From Planococcus halocryophilus (GTDB lineage Bacteria > Bacillota > Bacilli > Bacillales_A > Planococcaceae), in the NCBI RefSeq assembly GCF_022489025.1, contig NZ_JAKVTG010000015.1, positions 21,914-85,913 on the forward strand: 64,000 nucleotides of DNA, written 5' to 3'. The notes beneath the pieces were generated by a model that was given only the letters and a program-made list of their open reading frames with translations, was not told the origin of the DNA and did not search any database. Made by a program: the position numbers and the translations under genes. Below, piece by piece: positions 32,054-40,209 of this stretch (its first letter is position 1; every line of letters begins with the position of its first letter).

Positions 32054-33706
32054 ATGATGAAAAATACAGCACATTTTGAATTTTGGCCACCACGACTCTC
32101 AAAGACATTGAGCCTACCTGAAACTACTATTTTTGATAACTTAAAAATGACAGTAAAGAAGTATCCATATAAAACTGCTATAGAATTTTACGGAAAATCT
32201 ATAAGCTATCAAAACTTACTTGACGAAGCGGAGCACTTGGCAGGTTACCTCGAATCTAAAGCGGAAGTGAAAGCTGGGGATCGAGTATTATTGCTTATGC
32301 AAAATTCTCCACAGTTTTTAATTAGTATGTTCGCTATATTGCGTGTACGAGCAGTTGTAGTTCCAATTAATCCGATGAGCACAACTGAAGATCTTCGCTT
32401 CTTTTTAGAAGATGGCGAAATTTCTTGTGCGTTTATAGGGCAAGAGTTATACGATAAAATAGAACCGTTAATAGGGACAACCACTTTACAGCAAGTTATC
32501 ACAGCTACGTACTGCGAATATATTGATGAATCAAAAGCACTCGCAACGGTGCCTAAAGAGGTACAAGAAGTAAAAAAAGATTCCCCCAAGACTATTGCTT
32601 GGAAAAAAGCATTAGAGGAAGATGTCACACTTTCATTATATAAAGGGGAAAGTAAAGATATAGCAATGATTCCTTATACATCAGGTACAACAGGATTACC
32701 TAAAGGTTGTATTCATTCCAATGCAACAATACAAGCAAATGTAACAGGATCTTATCACTGGATGTCAATGAATCCTGATATGGTCACACTAGTGAGTTTG
32801 CCTCTATTCCATGTTACTGGAATGATACATAGTGCATTAAGTCCAATTTTATCGGGTAGCCTAATGGTGGTACTTGGGAGATGGGATCGTGACTATGCAG
32901 CAAAAGCAGTTGAAAAATTCCGCGTATCTCATTGGATAAACATTAGTACTATGCTTATCGATTTTCTAGCAAATCCTATCCTTAAGAATTATGATACATC
33001 CTCTCTCGAAATAGTCGGTGGCGGAGGGGCTACATTGCCACAAGCTGTAGGGGAAAAATTAGAGCAATGGGTAGGTTTATCATATATTGAAGGTTATGGA
33101 TTGACAGAAATGATGTCCCATACACACTTCAATCCTACACATCGTCCTAAAAAGCAATGTATGGGAATACCATCTTTCGGGGTGGATGCAAGAGTCATAG
33201 ACCCTGTAACCGGTACTGAAGTGGAGGTATACGAGGAAGGTGAACTGATTGTAAGTGCTCCCCAAATGTTCCGTGGATATTATCGTCAAAATGAAGAAAC
33301 AAAAGCGAGTCACATAGAAATAGATGGCAAATCATATTTCCGGACAGGCGATATTGTTAAAGTGGATGAGGAAGGGTATTTCTTCATCGTCGATCGTGTA
33401 AAAAGAATGATTAATGCAGCTGGCTATAAAGTCTGGCCAACGGAAATAGAATCTATTTTGTATAAACACGAAGCGATTCAACAAGCATGTGTCGTAAAGC
33501 ATCCAGATGAATTACGTGGAGAAACTGTAAAAGCGCTGATTATCTTAAAAGATGAGTATAAAGGGAAAGTATCTGCTGAAGAGATTATTACATGGTCCAA
33601 AGACCAAATGGCTAGTTACAAATATCCGCGTATTATAGAGTTTAGAGATAATTTCCCAACTACAAGTAGTGGGAAAATTCTATGGAGAGAATTACAATCA
33701 TCTTAA
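32054..33706 (+). CDS. Acyl-CoA ligase (AMP-forming, class I adenylate-forming)
   Basis: A 550-residue ligase. The P-loop IPYTSGTTGLPKG lies near residue 205; other core motifs are YIEGYGLTEM, YFRTGDIVKVDEEGYFFIVDRVKRMI and the C-terminal PTTSSGKILWREL with the catalytic Lys. AAAGGAGAGG precedes two adjacent ATGs (32054 and 32057). It would activate the imported or generated acid to its CoA ester with ATP, the first step of the operon chemistry, as LvaE does for levulinate. Chain-length preference cannot be read. Confidence 0.9.
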   Translation: MMKNTAHFEFWPPRLSKTLSLPETTIFDNLKMTVKKYPYKTAIEFYGKSISYQNLLDEAEHLAGYLESKAEVKAGDRVLLLMQNSPQFLISMFAILRVRAVVVPINPMSTTEDLRFFLEDGEISCAFIGQELYDKIEPLIGTTTLQQVITATYCEYIDESKALATVPKEVQEVKKDSPKTIAWKKALEEDVTLSLYKGESKDIAMIPYTSGTTGLPKGCIHSNATIQANVTGSYHWMSMNPDMVTLVSLPLFHVTGMIHSALSPILSGSLMVVLGRWDRDYAAKAVEKFRVSHWINISTMLIDFLANPILKNYDTSSLEIVGGGGATLPQAVGEKLEQWVGLSYIEGYGLTEMMSHTHFNPTHRPKKQCMGIPSFGVDARVIDPVTGTEVEVYEEGELIVSAPQMFRGYYRQNEETKASHIEIDGKSYFRTGDIVKVDEEGYFFIVDRVKRMINAAGYKVWPTEIESILYKHEAIQQACVVKHPDELRGETVKALIILKDEYKGKVSAEEIITWSKDQMASYKYPRIIEFRDNFPTTSSGKILWRELQSS

Positions 33707-33713
33707 ATAATAC

Positions 33714-33741
33714 GAAATTCCCCCCTCGAATTTCATTCTTT
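33714..33741 (+). terminator. Terminator of the acyl-CoA operon
   Basis: GAAATTC pairs with GAATTTC (one mismatch) around a C-rich loop and is followed by ATTCTTTATTTT, seven bases after the ligase stop. Confidence 0.6.
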
Positions 33742-33805
33742 ATTTTAATATATTTAATCTATATAAACAATACCAGTATCGCATAAATATCATTAATATA
33801 ATTAT

Positions 33806-33864
33806 CTCCTGAATATTAAATTTACGCACTGTTTTGTAAATTTAATGCTCAGGAGTTTCTTATT
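33806..33864 (+). terminator. Long terminator hairpin
   Basis: CTCCTGA-ATTAAATTTAC pairs with GTAAATTTAAT-TCAGGAG around a ten-base loop; TTTCTTATTT follows. It is the second barrier after the catabolic island. Confidence 0.7.
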
Positions 33865-33944
33865 TCAATTAACGAAAAACGTTAATGTTAATCTTGAAAA
33901 TAGTCAGTAGTTAAGAATACTAGTCATCTTTTTTAACACAATAA

Positions 33945-33972
33945 TATATGTTCGCAAAATCTTAATTTAAAG
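33945..33972. other. Half-site of the 38-bp palindromic recombination site
   Basis: TATATGTTCGC (33945-33955) matches the left arm of the sites at 35208 and 36955 exactly; the AAAATCTTAATTTAA spacer also matches, but the right arm is degenerate. It lies about 80 bases past the recombinase stop, so the recombinase gene is bracketed by sites. Confidence 0.5.
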
Positions 33973-33996
33973 TAGATATTTAAACACGACCAATCG

Positions 33997-34034
33997 AAAG
34001 GACAGACAGCTTATGTATAGGCTGTCTGTCCTTT
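33997..34034. terminator. Perfect hairpin between ligase and recombinase genes
   Basis: AAAGGACAGACAGC pairs exactly with GCTGTCTGTCCTTT around TTATGTATAG. It is placed to end the leftward recombinase transcript, whose stop is at 34050. Confidence 0.7.
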
Positions 34035-34049
34035 TACTTTGTGTCTATA

Positions 34050-35177
34050 TTAACTTTCAATATCTGGACGCTTTAGCCGATTTGTTTCCATGCGGGTTAA
34101 TACTTGTTCGTTATCTTTGTTAGAGAGGTTGGTATAAAGGGAAGTAGTTTCGATATTACTGTGACCCAACTGATCACGTAAAAGGACGATATTGCCGCCA
34201 TTCCGAATAAAGTCCGCCGCAAAGCTATGTCGAAGTTTGTGAGGGCTCATGCCTTCTCCTTGCGCAAATGCCGCAGTATATTTGGTTACCAGGTTCTCGA
34301 TGGCACGACGGGAGAGAGGACGGGGAGTACCACCATAAAGCGTGACAAAAAGAAAAGGCACTTCTTTCGATCCGATATACCTGGCTTCCCGGATTTCTAT
34401 GTAGTCTCTTAAATGGTGAATCGCCTGATCCATGACCCGGACAGTATCTTCTTTTGAACCTTTTCGCTTGATATCGATCATTTGCTTCTTGAGGTTCACT
34501 TTCTTGACGAGCATACGAGCCATTTCACCGAGTCGGATACCGCTGCCAAGGAAAAGAGAGAGGATGGCCAGATCCCGTTCCTTGTCCCGGTTGAACCGTT
34601 GTCTGGCAAGTCCACTTACCAACGTAGCTTCATATGCATGTTCGACAAACTGCAAGAAATCATTGATTTCATGTTCATTCAGAATGACAGAACTGATTTT
34701 CTGCGCCCGTCGGTTGGCCGTCTCTTTTTTTGTATGTAGCATGATTTTGCTCATGACGTTTCGGTAGAAGTAGGATTCTCCGTCTTCAGTCTCGGTTTCT
34801 TTCGTCAAGTAATTGAAAAGTGATTTTAACGCATTAATCGAAAGAGTAACAACCGCAGGACCGCGCCTTTTCACGCTGTTGTTCTCGTGAGTGATTGATT
34901 CTTCTTTTAAGAACTCAATGTACAGCTCGATATTCTGTTTCTTCATTTCGGCCAGTACTGAATAGGGGATTGAAGAAATTTCTGTAGCTTCCGTCAAATT
35001 CTCCCGAAGCAGCCACTGAAAAAAGTGCTGATAACGGTAAAGGTACTGAAGCAAGGTATCCGCTGAAAGGCCAGCACGTTTTTTAGAGCGAATATACTCG
35101 ACCACATAGAAAGGCATGCTGTTTAATTGATTTTCAATCCGTTGGAGGACTTGCAATTCTTCAGGTATCATCGCCAT
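34050..35177 (-). CDS. XerS-like tyrosine recombinase
   Basis: A 375-residue tyrosine recombinase. The N-terminal SAM-like DNA-binding domain begins MPFYVVEYIRSKK and SADTLLQYLYRYQHFFQWLL, which is XerS-like. Catalytic residues are in place: Arg215 (GSGIRLGEM), a beta-hairpin Lys near 239-242, H313-K-L-R316, His339 (LGHS) and the nucleophile Tyr348. An exact 12-bp-arm palindrome lies 30 bases upstream of the start codon and is repeated 1.7 kb further on, so these are likely its own targets. Streptococcal XerS resolves chromosome dimers alone; a plasmid copy could do so for the plasmid or move modules. Confidence 0.88.
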   Translation of the reverse strand: MAMIPEELQVLQRIENQLNSMPFYVVEYIRSKKRAGLSADTLLQYLYRYQHFFQWLLRENLTEATEISSIPYSVLAEMKKQNIELYIEFLKEESITHENNSVKRRGPAVVTLSINALKSLFNYLTKETETEDGESYFYRNVMSKIMLHTKKETANRRAQKISSVILNEHEINDFLQFVEHAYEATLVSGLARQRFNRDKERDLAILSLFLGSGIRLGEMARMLVKKVNLKKQMIDIKRKGSKEDTVRVMDQAIHHLRDYIEIREARYIGSKEVPFLFVTLYGGTPRPLSRRAIENLVTKYTAAFAQGEGMSPHKLRHSFAADFIRNGGNIVLLRDQLGHSNIETTSLYTNLSNKDNEQVLTRMETNRLKRPDIES

Positions 35178-35207
35178 ACGATGTTAACCTCCTTTAATTA
35201 TGAACTT

Positions 35208-35245
35208 CTATATGTTCGCAAAATGTAATTTAAGCGAACATATAG
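35208..35245. other. 38-bp palindromic site C1 (putative XerS-like target)
   Basis: CTATATGTTCGC (35208-35219) and GCGAACATATAG (35234-35245) are perfect 12-bp inverted arms around a 14-base AT-rich spacer, directly upstream of the recombinase gene. A second copy with the same spacing is at 36955. It has no T run, so it is not a terminator. Confidence 0.7.
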
Positions 35246-35292
35246 GGGTGGAAAGTATTTTTTATAGAAAATGAGTAAGTTAAATCTTACTT

Positions 35293-36036
35293 TTATAAAA
35301 CCGCTTTTAAATAGGTGGTTAAACTTTCTTCCACACATTGGGCAATCAACTCAACGAAAGGCTGCGTATTCCCTTGTATGCTCGCTGTTTCCAACGTTTC
35401 ATAATACGTTAAGCGCTGAGCATTTTCCGCTTTGACGATAGCAGGAGGGAAGCCATGACCCATTAAGATCAAATTCATTAACAATCTCGCGGTCCGGCCG
35501 TTGCCATCTGCGAATGGGTGAATATAGACGAATTTAAAATGGAACAACGCGGCCAGCTCTACTGGATGCATTTGGTCCTTTTCTTGATCGTACCAGGCGA
35601 AAAGCTCTTGCATTTCATTCGCCACCTGCAGAAAATGCGGCGGTTCATGTTGGCTACCGGAGATTCTCACGTTGATCGATCGATACCTACCCGCATTTTC
35701 ATCGTCGATGTTCTTCAAAATTAGATGATGAATCGTTTTTAACGTTCGCTCATCTAATGCCTCGGTTTGAGTGACCTGCTCCTCAATAAAGCTGATAGCC
35801 TCCGCATGGTTGATCACTTCGAAATGCTCCTGCAGCCGTTTGCCACCAATCGTTAAGCCATCTTCCATGACTACCTTGGTTTCAATCAGCGATAAGGTAT
35901 TGCCTTCGATAGCATTCGAATTGTACGTCCATTCCACACGATAAACGTCGCGTAGGTTCTTCACAGCAGCTAGTGGAAGCGGTCTGTGTTGGTCCAATTC
36001 CTTTTTTAATTCGTTAATGCGATTAAAATCGTTCAT
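35293..36036 (-). CDS. Fic-domain protein, class II (self-inhibited)
   Basis: A 247-residue Fic protein. The full catalytic motif HPFADGNGRTAR occupies residues 173-184, so AMP transfer to a protein hydroxyl is expected. An N-terminal inhibitory helix motif S40-N-A-I-E44-G45 (S/TxxxE/N-G) marks it as class II, able to restrain itself without a separate antitoxin. The target is unknown. It lies with the next gene between two copies of the 38-bp palindromic site, so both are probably a mobile module of the adjacent recombinase. Confidence 0.88.
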   Translation of the reverse strand: MNDFNRINELKKELDQHRPLPLAAVKNLRDVYRVEWTYNSNAIEGNTLSLIETKVVMEDGLTIGGKRLQEHFEVINHAEAISFIEEQVTQTEALDERTLKTIHHLILKNIDDENAGRYRSINVRISGSQHEPPHFLQVANEMQELFAWYDQEKDQMHPVELAALFHFKFVYIHPFADGNGRTARLLMNLILMGHGFPPAIVKAENAQRLTYYETLETASIQGNTQPFVELIAQCVEESLTTYLKAVL

Positions 36037-36213
36037 TTACTAGCACCTGCTTTTCAAGGATTGAAAGAATTTATGCTTTAAATATTCAAGGAGAGCTGGT
36101 GACTATCGAAGAATAGATTCTTCTATTGATAGTCTTCAACTTCATATAAGGAATCCATGAAATAATTGTATAATTTAATGTAATTTCTTTAGCTTGAATC
36201 TGCAATTATTAAC

Positions 36214-36786
36214 TTATTTCTTAAGTTCCATTGATCGAGAGTAACCAAAACATTCTCTAAATAGTTTTCTACCAATATATTGGTGAAAGTCGCCGTATTT
36301 ATGTCTGTGATATTCATTCCAATAGCTAATCATTCTACTGTAGCTTTTACAAAATTCCTCTTTATTTTCACTACAGAAATTTTTAATCCGCACCGTATCC
36401 CGTTCTTTCAAAAACTCATAAGTCATTTCTACAATTTCTACGACATATTCATCGCATATTTTTACAATGTAAGGAATAGCCCAATCTTCGTAATCCATCT
36501 GAAGCAGCGAACGAATCTGCTTTTGGCGAATATATCCGTCACTACTTCTAGAAAGTATGCAATGCAGAATCATCTTTTGTCTTTCAGTTAAACTATCTAT
36601 AAACTTGTTCGAGTTATCATGGCAGTAGATGCGATTAGGAAAAATAATTACACGATTGTTTTGATAATATTTAATAGTATCCGGAGAGATCTTAAGAGTG
36701 AAGGTTAAGAAATATTTAGTAGACAACAACTTAACAACTTTAGTAACGTCATCCTTTAGATGGTTGGGAAATCCTCTGGTAATCAT
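36214..36786 (-). CDS. Unknown protein in the Fic module
   Basis: A 190-residue basic protein (MITRGFPNHLKDDVTKVV) with a possible winged-helix segment in the middle (TERQKMILHCILSRSSDGYIRQKQIRSLLQM). AAAGGTG precedes the ATG. I recognise no family. It shares the ~1.7-kb segment between palindromic sites C1 and C2 with the Fic gene. An immunity or regulatory role for Fic is conceivable but has no direct support. Confidence 0.6.
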   Translation of the reverse strand: MITRGFPNHLKDDVTKVVKLLSTKYFLTFTLKISPDTIKYYQNNRVIIFPNRIYCHDNSNKFIDSLTERQKMILHCILSRSSDGYIRQKQIRSLLQMDYEDWAIPYIVKICDEYVVEIVEMTYEFLKERDTVRIKNFCSENKEEFCKSYSRMISYWNEYHRHKYGDFHQYIGRKLFRECFGYSRSMELKK

Positions 36787-36954
36787 GTAAACACACCTTT
36801 ATTCCATGTAATTTCAAGAATATATACTTTATTAATGACTTTAATAATTCAAAAAGAAAACTAATCCTATCGTCTAACAGAACTAAGAATTCAGCCTAAG
36901 CCTCTAAAACTCGATTGAATTAAACTATTATACTAATTTTAACACATGCCTACT

Positions 36955-36992
36955 CTATATGTTCGTTAAATTGATATTTTGCGAACATATAA
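36955..36992. other. 38-bp palindromic site C2 (putative XerS-like target)
   Basis: CTATATGTTCG (36955-36965) and CGAACATATA (36982-36991) are inverted arms with the same overall spacing as site C1. The rest of 36787-37113 is AT-rich with no gene seen. Confidence 0.65.
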
Positions 36993-37113
36993 AGTGGTAG
37001 CAAGTAAATATAACCGGTAATTACAAATTACATTTACTTACTACAATACCCGCACCCTTTTAACTGATTGGCTTCCTGACTTATTAACGATCTTGTTTCG
37101 GATTGCGGTCTTT

Positions 37114-37914
37114 CTAGTATTCATCATGGTTCAAAAATTTCACAAATGAAGCTATACAACCACCTTCTAAATCAACTGAAATAGAAGGTGGTTCAAGAAA
37201 ACCATCGTAATTGGTCGATATCACGTCAGCCACTTCTTCACTGAACGTTAACAGGGAACAGGTCATGTCCCGAAGAAAAGGAAGAAGAGGCAGGTATTCG
37301 ATTGCTTCTCCCATCTGTATAGGTCTCTTCATGTCATAGCCTTCTGGACGCACTTGAAATTGTAAGTCCTTTTTATGTTGGCAAACAAAATGATAGTTAC
37401 ATTGAAAGGCATCGAACCGCGGTTGATTTAACTGAAGAACTTTTGTCAGACTATCTGGTAATCCTGGTCCCTCGCTTGTATTTTCGATCTTTTCCAATAG
37501 CATTCGACAAGAATCGATAGAAATATGCGACGGGAGTTGCGGAAGCAGAATCAATGAAATTGCTTGAGCTAAAAAGTCATATAATCGATTAATATTATTC
37601 ATGTATTGCCTTACTATGGCTGAGATAAAATGCACATCATGTGATGTCGACATTGAATTTCTCTGTGCACCATGCTGCTGAAGCATGTCGATCAAAATGC
37701 TTAAGCCATGAACATCATAATGAATGCATTTACAAACATGTCTGATGTGCTCTCGGACTGCTTGGGAAAACACACCTTCATTTTGAAATGTTTCGCTTGT
37801 CCAAGAGTTGATAATTCTATCAAGTGTATCGAGAATTGACAGTTCTAACAGAGTTTCAGATGCATCCCCTTCGTTTTCAACCATCCTCACTGAATTATCA
37901 TTGTTGCTACTCAC
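37114..37914 (-). CDS. Unknown 266-residue protein
   Basis: A mostly helical, soluble protein with several His and Cys (HIRHVCKCIHYDVHGLS, FQCNYHFVCQHKKDLQF) and no membrane segment. GTG start 37914 follows AGGAGTGA with a seven-base gap. I do not recognise the family. The His/Cys clusters could bind a metal, but no standard motif is complete. It stands alone, with ~420 bases of non-coding DNA to its right. Confidence 0.6.
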   Translation of the reverse strand: MSSNNDNSVRMVENEGDASETLLELSILDTLDRIINSWTSETFQNEGVFSQAVREHIRHVCKCIHYDVHGLSILIDMLQQHGAQRNSMSTSHDVHFISAIVRQYMNNINRLYDFLAQAISLILLPQLPSHISIDSCRMLLEKIENTSEGPGLPDSLTKVLQLNQPRFDAFQCNYHFVCQHKKDLQFQVRPEGYDMKRPIQMGEAIEYLPLLPFLRDMTCSLLTFSEEVADVISTNYDGFLEPPSISVDLEGGCIASFVKFLNHDEY

Positions 37915-38214
37915 TATCTGGTCACTCCTATTTGTCTATTATTCTAGTTTATCCATCTATTTATTGAATAGGTATTTAGCAAGTCTGTCCAGCGGATAGT
38001 AAAGCAAATAGCCATTCCTCCCCTTCCGTATATTACCATTAGTATTCACTAAAGACGATTCTCTTTTAGTTCCCGTCAAAATAATGTCCTTTGGATACGA
38101 ATTTGATAATAAAAATGTGCCATTTCTTGAGATGAAACACTAATTTTACATTCTAATCAACCAAAAATTCTTCTAAAAACTGACTTTGTCGTACGCCTCC
38201 TTTCTCATCGGAAA

Positions 38215-38250
38215 ACCCCTCAATCTCTATAGCAACTGAGATTGAGGGGT
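38215..38250 (-). terminator. Terminator of the GGDEF gene
   Basis: ACCCCTCAATCTC pairs exactly with GAGATTGAGGGGT around ten bases; read leftward it is followed by TTTTCC. The remainder of 37915-38334 shows nothing else. Confidence 0.7.
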
Positions 38251-38334
38251 GGGCTTATTCTATTTATAAAAAATAAATTTTTAACGAATACTTTATGAAA
38301 AAGGAGATAATCTATGCTTTCACCTTTTATTCTG

Positions 38335-40002
38335 TTAAAAGCGAGTACTCATTGTGCTTCCTTGTTTTGCCCTTTTCTCTTCATACATCGCTTGGTCTGC
38401 TTCCTTGAGCAGCGAGGAACTCGTTGCTTGTGGATGGGGCATAGCTAATCCAATACTGGTCGATACAGGCAGCAGCATCCCTTCAATTGCCCATGTCTTC
38501 TTCATTTCATTTCTGATTTTCTCGATGATGGTCAGTGCACAATTTACGGAATCTACGTTCGCCAAGAGAATGATAAATTCATCTCCCCCTAAACGCGCCA
38601 CGACATCGCCTTCAAACACAGTCGTCTTTAAACGTCTGCCAAATTCATAGATAATGGCATCGCCTGTTTCATGTCCCCATTGATCGTTAATCTGCTTAAA
38701 TTCATCAACATCCAGAAGCATTACCGCAAAATGAACCCTGTTTTCATGAAACTCCCGTAATGCTTGTTCAAGTGATTCCTGAAAGTAGCGACGGTTTGGC
38801 AGGTTGGTCAATGGATCATGATAGGCGAGTGTTTTTAATTCGGCTTCATATTTTTTCTGTAAGGTGATGTCCCGAACGATAATTACCATATGGCTGTAAG
38901 ACTGAGCCTCGTCAAAAACCGGTGTCGCGAGTAATTCCGACCAAATCCAGTGGCCATGTTTATGTTTAATGCGAATGCGTCTTTTACAAATCCGTTTCGT
39001 TTGGATGGCTTCATTTAGCGCATTTTTCAACGCTTCTCTGTCTTCCGTGTGAACATTGTAAAAAGGTTCATGAAGCATGTAGTGTTCGGGATTAATGCCG
39101 TAAAGCGCTTCCACAGAAGGAGAAATGAACAAATACTCTTTCTGTCGATTGATTAAGATAATAACGTCATGAGCATTCTCCGCAATAATTTGGAAGTTCT
39201 TTTCACTTTCCATATATAATTCAACCATATAATCCAGTTCACGCATATCTTTTAGAATGACATAGAAGCCCGTCGTTCGGTTCTGTATCATTATGGGGAT
39301 ACATTTTACTAAGACGCTCAGTTGCTTATTTTCTTGCTGAAGGACATTAACCCGGAAATCTGTGTATGTACCCTTTGTTGCTTCCCGAAAATTCATGATC
39401 GCTTTCCCTTGATCTTGAGGGGCTACAAAATTTAAGATCCGTTGTTTATACAGCTCGGCTTCAGGTAATTGGCCGACAACCAGACCCATCGGATTGGCCC
39501 CCGTAATTCGACCATTTAAATCTACAGTCAAAATAGCGTCCGCATGATGTTCAAACAACGACTGATAATAAGAGCGACTAGTCTCTAGATTCATTAATGC
39601 TTCTGCGCTGACTTGCTTGGCTTCGACTTCTCCTGTGATGTCCTGGACAATGCTCACAACATGGGTGCATTGTCCATCCGCATCAAACATGGGGGTAAGG
39701 CGCGTTTTGGAGTACCGAAGTTTCCTATCGGGATCGATGTAGCTGTCCTCATAGCAAATGGGCACACGACTTGTTAACACCTGCATGTATTGGGAATGAA
39801 TCGTCTCGGCCAACTCGACTGTTTGGGTTTCAAAGAAGGTTTTGCCAATCGAATCATGCGTTATGTCCGTTTTATCCATGGCGGCTTGATTGAAAAATTC
39901 ATAAAAAAGACCATCCTCATCAACCCGGACAATAAATACCATTTCTTGTATTCCGTTCATTACTGCCCGATCAATCGATAATGATGTCTTATCTTGAATC
40001 AT
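38335..40002 (-). CDS. PAS-PAS-PAS-GGDEF diguanylate cyclase
   Basis: A 555-residue cytoplasmic signalling protein. Three PAS-like repeats (~10-125, ~140-260, ~265-385; the last ends with the PAC-like HKHGHWIWSELLATPVFDE) precede a GGDEF domain (~390-555) with an intact RLGGDEFIILL active site and DPLTNLPNRRYF. The product-inhibition RxxD site is not conserved (FEGD stands there), so it should escape c-di-GMP feedback. No transmembrane segment is seen. GGGAGGCG precedes the ATG. It is encoded just downstream of an EAL protein, making a synthesis-degradation pair. Confidence 0.9.
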   Translation of the reverse strand: MIQDKTSLSIDRAVMNGIQEMVFIVRVDEDGLFYEFFNQAAMDKTDITHDSIGKTFFETQTVELAETIHSQYMQVLTSRVPICYEDSYIDPDRKLRYSKTRLTPMFDADGQCTHVVSIVQDITGEVEAKQVSAEALMNLETSRSYYQSLFEHHADAILTVDLNGRITGANPMGLVVGQLPEAELYKQRILNFVAPQDQGKAIMNFREATKGTYTDFRVNVLQQENKQLSVLVKCIPIMIQNRTTGFYVILKDMRELDYMVELYMESEKNFQIIAENAHDVIILINRQKEYLFISPSVEALYGINPEHYMLHEPFYNVHTEDREALKNALNEAIQTKRICKRRIRIKHKHGHWIWSELLATPVFDEAQSYSHMVIIVRDITLQKKYEAELKTLAYHDPLTNLPNRRYFQESLEQALREFHENRVHFAVMLLDVDEFKQINDQWGHETGDAIIYEFGRRLKTTVFEGDVVARLGGDEFIILLANVDSVNCALTIIEKIRNEMKKTWAIEGMLLPVSTSIGLAMPHPQATSSSLLKEADQAMYEEKRAKQGSTMSTRF

Positions 40003-40101
40003 AAATACGCCTCCCAGACCGCTTCTTGATAAATCTTCAACTTTTTTACCCTTACTTATTTTAACAGATTATTAATTCTAAATAAACATTTAATCTATAA
40101 A

Positions 40102-40124
40102 AAAAGCCCTTTAAAGAGGGCTTT
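40102..40124 (-). terminator. Terminator of the MHYT-EAL gene
   Basis: AAAAGCCCT pairs with AGGGCTTTT; read leftward the hairpin is followed by T-rich sequence. It is near symmetric and may work in both directions. Confidence 0.75.
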
Positions 40125-40209
40125 TAACTCATTGTTAATAACGAAAAATAAATCTTATGAACTATTACTTCTGTTTTCCTCAATTAATATCTTCTAGTAG
40201 CAACTACAT

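Noticed and set aside
35208..35245. Terminator for the Fic gene
   Set aside because: There is no T run on either side and an identical-geometry copy lies at 36955 where no gene ends.
36781..36800. Further dif-like right arm (CATGTAAACAC)
   Set aside because: Only a few bases match and there is no left arm; it is the start region of the 190-residue gene.
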